Origin: Byssothecium circinans
Lineage: Eukaryota; Ascomycota; Dothideomycetes; Pleosporales; Massarinaceae
DNA length: 64,000 nucleotides
Assembly: GCA_010015675.1 (NCBI GenBank)
Contig: ML976980.1
Span: 288,169-352,168 of the forward strand
Reading direction: 5' to 3'
Of this stretch, positions 1 through 11,129 are shown piece after piece (position 1 is the stretch's first letter; every line of letters begins with the position of its first letter). A program made the position numbers and the translations under genes. The notes beneath the pieces were generated by a model that had not been told where the DNA came from, searched no databases, and worked only from the letters and a program-made list of their open reading frames with translations.

Positions 1-92
1 AAATCCCGTGCGTTTTCTATGCTGCCCGCACCAAAAACCAACAGCGCTTGGCAAAAAGCGCGTTGAGCGTGGTGGTTGCGTTGAGCCTAGTA

Positions 93-119
93 GCACTACC
101 GAGCGAAGCGAGGTAGTGC
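93..119. repeat. 8-bp inverted repeat in the WSC leader
   Basis: The arms GCACTACC (93-100) and GGTAGTGC (112-119) are perfect reverse complements around an 11-base spacer. A third partial copy of ACTACCGAGC follows near 141-150. If this stretch is transcribed as the WSC 5'UTR it would form a short hairpin. Its function is unknown. Confidence 0.5.
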
Positions 120-332
120 GTGGCGCGAGTACTACCGAGCTGCTCTACACACTCCGGCTTGTGATACACACCCCTCACCTGGACCGAGGACGACGGCCTC
201 GGCGTTTGCAAACTTGTTGGCTGCGAGAAGTTGTTAGAAATCGAGGGAAAGAAGGAAACCGGGCTTTTTCCTGCTCAGTCGGCGGTTGAGGACCTTGAGG
301 TCAACGCTCCTGGCCTAGTCCGCCCAAACAAG

Positions 333-535
333 GTAAGTGCCTTGGCAACATGGATATGGCCGAGCTCCCCAACCACACCCAACCTTTGCAGTGTGCGCTG
401 TGTTTTCGCTCTTCCTCCACCAGCCGCCTCGCTCGTGCTGCTGCAATTCTCCTCTCTCACCCGCTGTCGACAGCGTTTGTTGTCCTCGCCGCCGTCAAGC
501 CTAATACAATGCTAATCCTCTTCTCCGCTGTGTAG
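333..535 (+). other. Predicted 5'UTR intron of the WSC gene
   Basis: A strong donor (GTAAGT at 333), a GCTAATC branch-like site near 511 and a TGTAG acceptor at 531-535 lie 340-540 bases upstream of the WSC start codon. No convincing coding frame crosses them. The simplest reading is a long leader (upstream of 333, and 536-875) interrupted by a 203-base intron. RNA evidence is needed; the stretch could also belong to another transcript. Confidence 0.45.
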
Positions 536-875
536 GTTGAGTCCCCTTCGGCATCGCTCCTCGACTCCGCAGCGAGCTACGATATCTGGCCGCGACACTC
601 CGCAAACGACAGGCGTCCATTGCTACCAAGTCTCTCCTTTCGCCATCGACCGGCTTCAACCACCGTCGCTCCACCACCCCTGCCGATCGCCCGTTTGCGT
701 GAATACACCTCGCCGTGCGCTTCACCCAACAGACGCGCTTCACCTTTCTGATCACCCCCAACCAGGAAGCACTCAATCTCTAGATTCAACCTTCGACTAT
801 CGCATACTAGCTGCCGCACCGACGCCATCTTCTACACAGACCCACCGCGTCCGAAACATCAAACACACAAGGATC

Positions 876-2476
876 ATGGATCGCAAAACAAGAATACCCT
901 TTGCGGGGCTCATCACTCTGTTGGGACTGCTCTTGTTGGCCATTCCTATTAGAGCGGATGGGTTCAATGTCGAGTACTGCTCAACGCAGAATACCGGCGG
1001 TGGCAACGCCAGTATGTACACCATGAGATTACTTGGTACAAAAGGCTAATCCGTCCAGTTGTTGACAACTTTCAGTCCAACGGCTATTGCACAGATAAAT
1101 GCAGGAGTTCGGCCTACGCCGTCATCCTCGACAAGAGCTGCTGGTGCTCCGACTATGCTCCCGGAGCCGACCAACATAGAACCAGCGACTGTAGTGACAA
1201 TTGCCCCGGCTTCCCGAGCGAAAAGTGCGGTAACAAAGACCAAAAGCTCTACATATACATCAAGGGCGTAGGTGGCGTCGAGCCCTCCGGCACCCGAGGT
1301 GCTCCTGAACCTACATCTTCGTCCAAAGTGAGTCCAAGTTCTAGCGCTATTCCAACATCGTCTTCTACGAAGGCGTCGACTGTCAGTGCAAACTTTCTTT
1401 GATCTTGTCATGAGCATTGCTTGTACTGCGAGTCATTTCTTCTGCCCCGTCGTCCCTTAGTTTTTATCCTGCATCTTGCATTTGAGCCTCGAATTCCTTC
1501 CTTTAATATTTATCTTCTTCTTTGGGCGGTTTTTGACTTGATGTAGCCGGCCCCGGCTCCGCCAAGCTCAACTTCTGCTACGCGGACGAACCAGACACCA
1601 GAAACTGTCATCCAGACAGTGACTGACAAGCCTGAAGAGGTCACGCTTACTTCCACTTCTGTATTTCTTCCCTTTCCATCCTCCACCGCCTCCCTACACT
1701 TTGAAAGTTCTGCAGCACTCTGCTTGGTGCACATTATGGAAAGCGTTGCCAGACATTAGACACGTTTATGGACACTGAGGGATTGTGACTGACTAAGAGA
1801 ACAGTCCGCAACATCTGCAACATCCACGAAATCCGCCCCGCCATCCACAACTTTTCAGACCTCGGCTGCGCCCGTCGTCCCACAGACGTCAGTTCGCGTC
1901 GTTACCCAAAGTGGTCTTACACTCACCCAAACTGTCGTTTCGACCCCAACCGCGGAGCCAGGGCAGAAGCAAGAACAGGGTGTCAACAAGGGTGCGATTA
2001 TTGGTGGTGCAGTGGGTGGATTTCTCGGCCTCGCAGTAGTAGCTGGTGTCACCGTGTTTTTGCTATTCCACCGCCGCCGACAGCAATCACAGTCTGACGA
2101 GCATGACGATCAAAACGGTGTTCATCGAAATGTGAGCACCCTCAGTAAGTCTGGGCTGCTGCGTACAGAGAAATCGTCCTACCCGCCGCCTCTCAACACC
2201 AACGTCTCAAACTCTCGGCAAAGCCGCAATCTTGATCAAGATTCCATCAGCCCCATATCAGGGTCAGATCGGCGAAACAGCAGGCCCATGACGGATCAGC
2301 GGCTCAACCCGAATGCCCTGTTCGTGTTTGACAATACAAGTACGGGGAGCCTTGGCACGATAGACGATAGCCGCGACTACAATCGTACTTTGAACGTAAG
2401 TCCATTGTCAAAGCTCTGGTAGAGCTTTAGTGGTACGGGCTCTAACGTGTTCTAGATACGCAATCCTGACCCCTGA
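876..2476 (+). CDS. WSC-domain cell-wall stress sensor (Wsc1/2/3-like)
   Basis: This type I plasma-membrane sensor should report cell-wall stress to the Rho1-Pkc1 cell-wall-integrity pathway. The model has five exons (876-1011, 1059-1381, 1547-1660, 1805-2395, 2456-2476) and gives 394 aa. In order it shows a signal peptide (about 1-27), a WSC domain with eight cysteines (about 30-115, including SCWCSDYAPG and CPGFPSEKCGN), a Ser/Thr-rich stalk that would be O-mannosylated, a Gly-rich transmembrane helix (about 255-280) and a cytoplasmic tail starting FHRRRQQ. The tail ends in NIRNPDP, like the conserved NPD end of fungal Wsc tails. The ATG at 876 is chosen because the signal peptide follows directly. 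The second donor is uncertain: GTGAGT at 1328 would keep the frame but drop a Ser-rich stretch. Family assignment is firm; which Wsc paralogue it is cannot be told. Confidence 0.9.
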
Positions 2477-3523
2477 GGGACGTCTCGCATCACTGGGAAA
2501 GACGGCCTCAAGACGGACGATGTATGGCGTGGCTGTTGATGTCAAAGCTGTCTGTAAGCTCTGCCAGAGTTTTGACAGCACGGTTAACTTGCAATTGCCA
2601 GAAACCATTTTCTCTACAGTGCGAGAGACGGGTCCCTATGCTCTGCCGTCATTTTCTTCATTTGTCGCGGTCCTCCAATCAAGTTGGATCCTACCTCTCT
2701 TTCACGAGCTCACGAACACTCTTTGATCATACATTTTCCAGCATCAGCAATGGGCCTCATCACTCGGTACATACTTAGCATCGGCGCATGGTGTTTTTCG
2801 AGGGCAATATCTGGCTCCTCAATCTCGTCTATATCCTTCTTCGTTGCAGCTATCACCTCTTAATAGCGCTTCACTTGTACATTTTACTTTACTAGTCCTG
2901 TAATGCTGTCACGTATATAAAGTTGGAAAGGGACTGCGGACGTTGAGGTGTCGCATGGCATGCAGTTAGAAGGATGCAAACAAAGTCATCTTGCCATTCA
3001 TGCTCCATGGATGGTGGGACTTTTGGTCGTGGTTGGAAGTTGCGAGGGCCTAGACTTGGTTGTTCTTAGTAGGAGTATCGGAGGCTCTGTCGACTTTCTT
3101 GGGCTGAATTGCCTGGAGTGAGCGATAACCCTTCAGAATCGAAGTATAATAATTCACTTTCATGGACCTGGTATTCGTTCGTGAGATTGAATCCCTATCC
3201 ACAATCACGTCTTACAGAATTGAAGATGAATTGTATTCATGAGTCCAACTACTATTCACGCCCTGGCATAATTTTCGGAGTCCAGTGAGGCGTCGCTCGC
3301 TCTTCAAAGCGCGCACGGAGCTCAAGCTTGGCCACCTTGCATGTTCTGACGTTTGGTGGTGGTGCCCCTCGAAACTCCAGACCAGAGCAGTGCAGCGCGC
3401 TACCGCTATTTCAAGACCTCCGTTCACATCCCCGACGACCACACACCTACCGCAAATTTCTTATTTTACTCGTCGAATTATACGCCTGGCGAGTCGCGCA
3501 GACGTGCCGATTGCTTGTTCGCG
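2477..3523. other. Intergenic, WSC to ArfGAP
   Basis: No supported gene is seen. Short open frames on both strands lack family features. The stretch probably holds the WSC 3'UTR and the ArfGAP promoter and leader. Confidence 0.6.
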
Positions 3524-5011
3524 ATGAGTGGGAAAATGTGGGAGGTGGATCCGGAGACGAGAAGCAAGGTGGGTGCGCGCGTGCCTTTCTTCAGTGGAGA
3601 TGGGGAGAGTTGAATACAAGAAAGAACAGAAGTTAATTATGTGCGCAGCTGCTCGAGATACAGAAGACGAATGACAACAACAAGTGCGTCGACTGCAATG
3701 CGCCCAGTCCACAATGGGTACGACACCCTCCAACCCACTCACTATACGATTTCATATCATACTGAACATGTCTCCCCCAGGCATCTCCCAAACTGGGCAT
3801 TTTCATGTGTCTCTCGTGCTCGGGCGTCCACCGCGGTCTCGGCGTGCACATCTCCTTCATCCGCAGCATAACCATGGACGCCTTCAAAGGCTCTGAACTC
3901 GCGCGCATGGCCGCCGGCGGCAACAAACCGTTCCAAGACTTCTTCAACACGCATGCCTCAAACACGAAAGAGCAGCGCACTTTTGACGCTTCAACGATAC
4001 AGGAACGCTACGATTCAGAGGCGGGCGATGAGTGGAAGGAGAGATTGAGCTGTAAGGTGGAGGGGAGGGAGTTTGATAAGAGTAACCTGCCCAAACGGGT
4101 GGCGAAGAAGGAGGTAGATGGAGGATTCGGTGGAGCAGGAGCACCTCTGAGCGGCAGAGCAGGTGGCACTTCCAGCGGACCGGGGAGTAGAAGCCAGACG
4201 CCCCTGGGCAAGTCACGAAGTAACGAACCGACCCTGCGCTCCGGATCGCCCGCCCTCGGCACCAACGCAATGTCACAGAAAACGAAGAATGAGGCCTATT
4301 TCTCGCGCATGGGAGCCGAAAACGCACACAGGCCCGATGACATCGCGCCCAATCAAGGCGGCAAATACGGCGGCTTTGGAAGCGAACCAGATCATTGGAA
4401 GAAGGACGACGAGTTTGAGAAACCGCCTGCGCTGGACGATTTCCAGAAGGATCCTGTTGCCGCGCTGACCAAGGGCTTTGGGTGGTTGGGTGCGAGTGTG
4501 AGCAAGGCGGGTAAGACGGGATATGAGGGATGGGTCAAGCCAGGCATGCAGAAGGTATATTCATTCCCCTTTCCTCTACCATCTTAACCCTCTCCCATCC
4601 ACCCTCGTATGAATTCGTACTCACAAAAACACCCAGCTCGCCGAAGCAGACATCGCCTCGCAAGCACGCAACACGGCGGCGGTCGTCGGACAAGGTCTCC
4701 AAAGCAGCGCCACAGCCGCCGGCGGAGCCATCAACCGCTTCGTCGACCCCACCACATCATCCAACCACGAGTACCAAGCCGTGCCCCGTGACAAGCAAGA
4801 CTTCTGGGACTCGTTTGGGGAGCCGCCCAAGGGCCCGAGTAAGGATAAGCAGAGCTTCTGGGACGAGTTTGGCGCGGCGCCCTCGGAGACGGGGGGTTTG
4901 CTGGGGCGTGCCGGGGCGGGAGCGGGCGCGGCGAGTAAGAAGCCGAGTGGGATTGGGACGAGTGCTGTTAAAAAGTCGAAGAAGGAGGAGGAGGGGTGGG
5001 GGGATTGGTAG
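3524..5011 (+). CDS. GCS1: ADP-ribosylation factor GTPase-activating protein (Gcs1/ArfGAP1 type)
   Basis: It stimulates GTP hydrolysis by Arf on Golgi and endosomal membranes and so controls COPI coat turnover. Four exons (3524-3568, 3649-3717, 3781-4554, 4637-5011) give 420 aa. The ArfGAP zinc finger is complete: C28, C31, C48 and C51, with CVDCNAPSPQWASPKLGIF followed by the arginine finger in SGVHRGLG (R56). The rest is low-complexity, with a helix-forming middle and two C-terminal aromatic/acidic motifs, DFWDSFGEPP and SFWDEFG, like the WxxF motifs by which ArfGAP1-type proteins bind coats. It ends in a lysine/glutamate-rich tail closing on WGDW. The start is set by the short exon MSGKMWEVDPETRSK, typical of the family. 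Gcs1 rather than Glo3 is an inference from the finger and tail. A Sec7-type Arf exchange factor lies 8.6 kb downstream. Confidence 0.9.
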
Positions 5012-5583
5012 GGTGTTTTTTTTTTTTTTGGTAATGGAGGGGATGGGCGGGCTTGGATAGATGGGCGTTTTGGAGCTAACCTGGGTGGGCATATTGGGGG
5101 TCTTGTGAGTGAGGAGGGTTGCGGGGGTGTATTGATATCACAGAGTTTGGTTTGGACTCGTATTCCGTCCGTATAAGCATTCTTTACTACTTCTACTTCT
5201 CGTTTCTTGATCAGTGTCTGAAGTCCTGCGTAGGATGTCAACTGGACGGTCTTACGCAATTCGCAAACCTCGTGCCGCTAACGCCATTTGCCCACATATC
5301 TTCTTCCGGCTTCGTTCGAGCAAAGTTTGTGGTTTGTCGCTCGGCAGCAGCATATGCGTCAGCTGCTAGGAATATGCAGGGGATTTATCACTGACTCGCC
5401 TCATGCCAAGACTGAGAAGCTGCATGACTCGTGCACAACAAGTTACGAGCCGCGGAGCTTCAGCCAGGCCTCATCATCTCTTCCCTCTCACGAAGGCCTC
5501 CCCACAAGCCACTCCCACGCCATCTCAAAAATGCGCTCACACTCCCATCCTACACCCATCCTCCCCCATCCAGCCCACGCACC
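5012..5583. other. Intergenic, ArfGAP to MTG1
   Basis: It contains a run of 12-13 T at about 5020-5033 just after the ArfGAP stop and the MTG1 upstream region. An open frame continuous with MTG1 runs back to 5431, but that extension is Pro/Ser-rich and not family-like, so it is left out of the gene. Confidence 0.5.
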
Positions 5584-6666
5584 ATGTCCTTCATCCCGCG
5601 CGCCACGTTCCCCTCGCTCACCCACCTCCCACGCTCCTACTTCCTCGGGCACCACAAATCCGGGCTTCAGAAAATGAAATCGCTCCTCTCGACCATCGAC
5701 CTCGTCATCGAATGCCGCGACTACCGCGTGCCCCTCACATCACGCAACCCGCTCTTCGAAAGCTCACTCGAGGGCAAGGAACGACTAGTAGTCTACACAC
5801 ACCGGGATCTCGGGCCGCGGGGGACACGCGACGAGGAAGTGGTGAAGAAATGGCACGCACCCACCGAAGTAATGTTCGTGAGGAACATGGGCGAAAAAGA
5901 CGGCGGGGAGCGGGAGAAGGGACGGAGTGTGCGGAAAGTGTTAGAGTATCTTAGGGAGCATGCGGGGAAGCGGTGGACGTTAGTTGGGCATAGGGTGTTG
6001 GTTGTGGGGATGCCTAATGTAGGGAAATCGACGCTTTTGAATGCATTGAGGGCTGGGGGTGTGGGGAAGGGGAAGGTAGCGAGGACGGGGGCGCAGCCTG
6101 GGGTGACGAGGAAGATTTCTAGTGGGGTTAAGATTATTGCGTCGGAGGATGATGTTGTTGAGGGTGGTGGTGGGAGAGGGGTGGGGGATGCGGTGGGTGG
6201 GGGTGTTTATCTCGTTGATACGCCCGGGGTTTTTATTCCGTATGTGCCGGATGCGGAGGCTATGATGAAACTCGCTCTCTGCGGTAGTGTGAAAGATGCT
6301 ATTATCTCGCCGGTCATGCTGGCGGATTATCTGCTCTACCATATCAATCTCGCCGACCCGATGCTGTACGCGGAATACACGCCTGCGGGGCCTACCAACG
6401 ATGTGGTGGAACTGCTCGAGGGGATCGCAAGGAAGACGGGGCGGTTGGGAAAGGGGGGGAAGGCGGATTTGGAGGCCACGGCGTTGTGGATGGTGCAGAG
6501 GTGGAGGACGGGCGGGCTAGGGAGATTTTTACTGGATAGGGTTACAGAGACCGGGCTGGAGGAGTCGAGGGTTAGGGAGGGGGAGGTGAAGCCGAGTATT
6601 AGCCAGGCGAGGAAGGCGGAGAAGGAGAGGCGGAGGGAGAGGGGGAGGTTGAGGGGGGTGGCTTGA
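5584..6666 (+). CDS. MTG1: Mitochondrial ribosome-associated GTPase (circularly permuted, YlqF type)
   Basis: This is a large-subunit assembly GTPase of the mitochondrion. A single exon encodes 360 aa. The motif order is permuted as in the YlqF/Mtg1 family: the G4 position (VVYTHRDL, about 69-76) precedes the P-loop GMPNVGKST (142-150), followed by a G2-like GAQPGVTR (169-176) and G3 DTPG (212-215). A basic C-terminus (SQARKAEKERRRERGRLRG) suits rRNA binding. The ATG at 5584 follows ACC and gives the family-like beginning FPSLTHLPRSYFLGHHKSGL. The G4 motif reads THRD rather than NKxD. The first third of the coding strand is C-rich and the rest G-rich. Confidence 0.88.
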   Translation: MSFIPRATFPSLTHLPRSYFLGHHKSGLQKMKSLLSTIDLVIECRDYRVPLTSRNPLFESSLEGKERLVVYTHRDLGPRGTRDEEVVKKWHAPTEVMFVRNMGEKDGGEREKGRSVRKVLEYLREHAGKRWTLVGHRVLVVGMPNVGKSTLLNALRAGGVGKGKVARTGAQPGVTRKISSGVKIIASEDDVVEGGGGRGVGDAVGGGVYLVDTPGVFIPYVPDAEAMMKLALCGSVKDAIISPVMLADYLLYHINLADPMLYAEYTPAGPTNDVVELLEGIARKTGRLGKGGKADLEATALWMVQRWRTGGLGRFLLDRVTETGLEESRVREGEVKPSISQARKAEKERRRERGRLRGVA

Positions 6667-7979
6667 ACGGGACAGCGACAGTGACAGCGTGTTGGAGATG
6701 AGGAATTGTATGGATCGAACGGCGGCTTTGTCTTGCAGTTATTTGCGAGAATCACAGCCAATTCGCCTGGACCCGCATCGAGATATGGGAAACTGGCCGC
6801 ATCACAGATATCACCACAGGGCCAGGCACATCACAGATGTCACGACAGGATCAGGTTGCCTCGCACCGGTACCGACTCTTTGGGCACGTCGGTATCCGCC
6901 CATGCAATTATCAGCATTGTATCTGTTTGGTCTTTCGATTGGCGTCACCCAAGTCCACGCATTCGGCTCGCTATTCGTTACCAAACTTCATAGTGGCCGC
7001 CTTGTTCCCGAGGTCCTGGGATCGCGAAGCCAAGGCGACAGAAGCCTTGGATACGAGAGCTTGGCTCTGCACTGGACAGGGGATTGGGATGGCTAGTGGT
7101 ACGTATTTGGTACGGCATGTCAACGTTGTAGTGAGACGATGAACTAGTTCCGCTTTTTACCGCGGGTCGAATTATCATGAGCGCAGTAGTGAAGACTTGA
7201 CGAAAGATCGAAAATCGTTGGGATCGTCTCCACACTAGGTGAGCATAATATGGACGCATCGCCTCGTATATCGATGATCCCGATCTTCGCAATTACGTGA
7301 CACGGCATGAGGAATTATCAGCAATATAAGCAGCAACAGTACCTAGGTGGAACACGAACGTGAAAGCAGGTACCATCAAGAGGCTAGTTTTCGGGGCGTG
7401 AAGACTTGATTGCTTGCAATGTTGGCGAGAAGTTGAAGCTTTCCTTTAGCAACGCCGATATCGGCAGTCCGCAAACGAATCGGAAACGCATCGTTTGCAC
7501 CACACACATCGAATGTCTGCTGACGCGAACTTTCCATGAAGTCAACGTACGAGTCCCGGATCATCCGTGATGTCCGGCATGCAGGCGCATCTGATTAGAT
7601 GCAGAATTTTCATCTGATAACCAGATTACGAGGTCCGCTTTGAACCGATTGGCCGAGAGAGGATGGTCTACACCAACGCACACTTGCACGATCAGGGCAA
7701 CGCGGCACCACAACTTCGAGCATCTTGAAATGCTCCATGCGTTGAACTCCCCACATAGTATGGAATTGGGTATTCCCGTCCGTTTGGTCGGCATGACAGG
7801 TTACAGGCTGCCCGTGGTTGCATCGGCGCTGCCCATTAGACGGCAGTAGCGCCTTCCCACTACGCATATAATAAGAACCCTTGTTCGCCCCCCTACATCG
7901 CCGCTTGATCTTATCAATCAATCTCTTCCATCACCCTTCCTTCTTCAATTGATCCTCGGAAGGTCACCGAACGGTCATC
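6667..7979. other. Intergenic, promoter side of the siderophore transporter
   Basis: There is no credible gene in these 1.3 kb. The useful content is in the last 400 bases: an iron-type GATA box at 7612-7620, another TGATAA on the minus strand at 7911-7916, and an AT-rich TATA-like stretch (CATATAATAA) near 7865. Confidence 0.6.
7612..7620 (+). promoter_or_regulatory. Iron-type GATA box (ATCTGATAA)
   Basis: The sequence ATCTGATAA matches ATCWGATAA, the extended element reported for the fungal iron-responsive GATA repressors (SreA/Sre1). It lies 360 bases upstream of a siderophore-transporter start codon. A second GATA core (TTATCA at 7911-7916) lies closer to the gene. The match is seen directly; repression under iron sufficiency is inferred from the family. 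Confidence 0.6.
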
Positions 7980-9868
7980 ATGGGGTTCAATTTCAGGTCT
8001 TTGACCTCGTCGGCCCTGGTCAGCAGAAACCATAACTCGGCTGCCGCGACCGAGAAGGACGTCGCTGATGTTCCGGCTTCGTACGCTGCCCACACCACTA
8101 GCATTGATGGCGGCCGTCCTGATGAGAAGTTGGGCGCACCTCGGGGCAATGGCGAGGACGTCGATTCCGACGAGGAGCTGAACAAGATCGATACAAATGC
8201 CGAGCAGGGTGTTCAGACTGTTCAGGCCATGACCATGGTGTGGTCGAAGAGGAGCCTGTACTTGACCTTCGTATGGTACGCCTTCCTCGAACCCCTTACA
8301 ACATTGCTTTATACTGACCGCATTGCAGGATCTGGATCATCCAATTCTGCCTATCCTTCACTTCTGGCAGTGTCAGCACCATGACTCCTTACGCCACTTC
8401 CCAGTGGAAGGCGCACTCATTGACTGCTCTGACGAGCGTCATCTCCTCCGTCATCTCCGGTCTCTGGAAACTCCCCTACGCTAAGATCATGAACATCTGG
8501 GGCCGGCCGTACGCTCTCATCTTCGGCGTGGGCTCGACTACCCTCGGCCTGATCCTGATGGCCGCTTGCAAGAATGTCCAAATGTACTGCGCCGCCATGA
8601 CCTTTTACTACGTCGGCTACAACAGTATCGACTTCTCCATCACGGTCTTCGTCGCCGACACGACAAAGCTCAAGAACCGAGGCTTGTTCATCGGCTATGT
8701 CGCTTCGCCTTGGTTGATCACCACTTGGGTCTACGGTTACGCTGTTAACAGCATCATGGCTCCTGGTGGTATCGGCCTTGCTTGGGGCTTTGGTGTTCTC
8801 AGCATCGTCATTCCCGTCGTCTGCACGCCCCTAATTATCATGTTCATCATCCATCAGAACAAGGCAGAACGTGAAGGCCTCATCCAGCCTCGTCCTAGCC
8901 GTGGCTTCATGTACTACCTCAAGGAATTCGACGTCGTCGGTCTCCTCATCCTTGCTACAGGCCTTGCTCTCTTTCTGCTTAGCTTCAACCTTTACTCGCT
9001 ACAGAAAAACGGGTTCAGGTCGCCATTGATCATCTGCTTCATCATCATTGGCTTCCTCCTCGTTGTCGTCTTCGCTTTATGGGAGAAGTACTGGGCCCCA
9101 GTTACCTTCATCCCCTGGCACCTTCTCAAGAACCGTACCGTCCTCTTCACCTACGCTTTGGCCTTTGCTTTCTACATCGGCTGGTACGTGTGGGACTCAT
9201 ACTTCTACTCCCTCCTTGTCGTCTTGTTCAACCAAACCATTCCCCACGCCACCTACATTGCCAATATCTACACTATGGGTAGCTGCTTCATCTCGCTGGT
9301 CTACGGGCTCGTCCTCCGCTACAACGGCCGCCTCAAATGGTGGACCTTTTTCTGGGGTGTACCGCTCACGGTGCTCGGTGTCGGCCTCATGATCAAGTTC
9401 CGCCAGCCCGGCGAAGGCGTCGGCTACGTCGCCATGTGTATGGTCTTCATCTCTTTGGGCGGCGGCGTCATCGTCATATCTGAACAAACAACCCTCATGG
9501 CCGTCTCCAAGCAGCAGGACTTCCCCGCCCTCCTTGCCTGCGAGTCTATGGTCATCTTTATCGGAGGCGCCATTGGCCAAACCATCGCCGGCGCCATCTG
9601 GACCGGTGTATTCCCCGCTCGCCTCAGGGCAAACTTACCGCCCGATGCCATGGACAATTTCACCAACATCTACGGTGTCTTGAATGTGCAAAGCGGATAT
9701 CCGTGGGGAAGTCCTACTCGAGACGCGATCAATCTGTCCTATGCGCAGACGCAGAGGTACATGCTGATTGCAGCTGTGTGTATTTATAGCACATCTTTCG
9801 TCAGTGTGTTGCTGTGGCAGGATGTGGATGTTAAGAAGCAGAAGCAAAGGACTGTGGGGCTTTTGTAG
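7980..9868 (+). CDS. Siderophore-iron transporter, MFS (Sit1/Mir type)
   Basis: A plasma-membrane proton symporter that should import ferric siderophores. Two exons (7980-8275, 8329-9868) joined by a 53-base intron with a CTGAC branch site give 611 aa. The hydrophilic N-terminus (about 1-85) is acidic. Some 14 hydrophobic segments follow, starting at LYLTFVWIWIIQFCLSF. Family-like stretches include TPYATSQWKAHSL after helix 1, FVADTTKLKNRGLFIGYV in the MFS A loop, and a C-terminal YAQTQRYMLIAAVC before the final helix and basic tail (WQDVDVKKQKQR). This pattern separates Sit/Mir/Arn transporters from drug MFS pumps. The substrate siderophore cannot be told. No siderophore synthetase is nearby. 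The upstream GATA box suggests iron control. Confidence 0.88.
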
Positions 9869-11129
9869 ATGGTTCTCAGTGAGCGATGTGGTCATGGGGG
9901 CGTGATGAGTGGAGTGTCGCATGCGATGCGTGCGCGATATATAGCGGCCACGAATAGTGGAATTAGGGGGATGTGGGGGCAGGCGGCATGTATGAGTATC
10001 TGACGGAACGCTAAACAAAATCTTAATATAATTTAATACTAAGAATCTCCTCGAGGATATTTCACTTGCTTCTCGGTCCATTTTATTCCCTGGTAGACGT
10101 GTTTCTCGCCTCCGATGCTTCACCCTGTAACTGACTATCTTCTGTTCATCGGCTGCTTCGTACCTTTAAATACTCCCTTTAATTCCTCGTTATCATACAG
10201 ACGCGTTGCGTTTACTCATCCTTTAGCCAAGAGTGATGGGAGCGGGATAGGGGAACTCTGTATCGGTTTGGGTAGTCCAATTCTTCCTTCCCATGTCGTG
10301 TGGATTTCGTTTCATTTTCGTTGTTGTTTATTGTGTGCTGTTTACGTTATAGATGGGACAGTGTGCAGAGATAGAAGTAGAAGACAGTCGAGAAGCATGA
10401 CATAACATTCCCATCTGCAGCGGCCAAATCCGCCCCCCTTTCCAAAAACTACGATGTAAAAACCATCAAATTCGTTAAAGGCCTAGAACGTTTGCAGCAG
10501 GCAGCCTACGTGGACACGGGGAGTGATCTGACTGACTGCGTTGAGCGGTGGAGGTGTTGGAGACTATTAACTATTATTCTCGGGTTGAGGGGACGAGGGG
10601 ATGAGGGTAGGCGCTGGCTTTGGTGTACTGGATGGGTGGCCTGGGGGACTGTGCTGGAAAGAGACTGTTGCGTTACTGATTGGGGTGGAGAGGGATGGGA
10701 CGGGATGGGATGGATTTTGAATTTTGGTTCTGGGGGAGTGAGGACGCGGGCTTCTGGCTCGCGGGGTATTAGGCATGGGAGTGTGGAGCGTAGAGGTTTA
10801 ATGGGTTATTGGAGTAGGATAGGATTTGGGGTTTGAGGACGCGGGGAACGTGGGATTGCGAGTCGTGGAAAGTGTATAAATTCGATTAGTTTCTTGAACA
10901 ATGGGAAATGTTCGAGAGAGTATCGCGAGGATTTCTTAAAGTGACACCTCTACCGACGCTACGGAAGGCTTCTCATCTGCTCCAGGTTGTAATCCCTTAA
11001 TTGCGGAATCAATGTATAGATACACAGGACGTTTCTATGGTGGAAAAGCTTTATTTACCTTTGGAGAAGCTTGCAGGTTGAAGCATCCTTGCATCTCCTC
11101 CTCGCCTCCTCTGTTAAGCATCACATCCC
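9869..11129. other. Intergenic between convergent genes
   Basis: The transporter and the minus-strand dehydrogenase converge here. The stretch is G-rich on the plus strand at about 10500-10850 and holds only frames without family features. Nothing else is supported. Confidence 0.5.

Noticed and set aside
537..875. Open frame running into the WSC first exon from 537
   Set aside because: It starts without ATG, is low complexity, and the true signal peptide begins at ATG 876.
5431..5583. Upstream extension of MTG1 to 5431
   Set aside because: Pro/Ser-rich, not family-like; the ATG at 5584 has better context and a family-like beginning.
9197..9669. Minus-strand frames inside the siderophore transporter
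   Set aside because: Shadows of the coding strand's codon bias.
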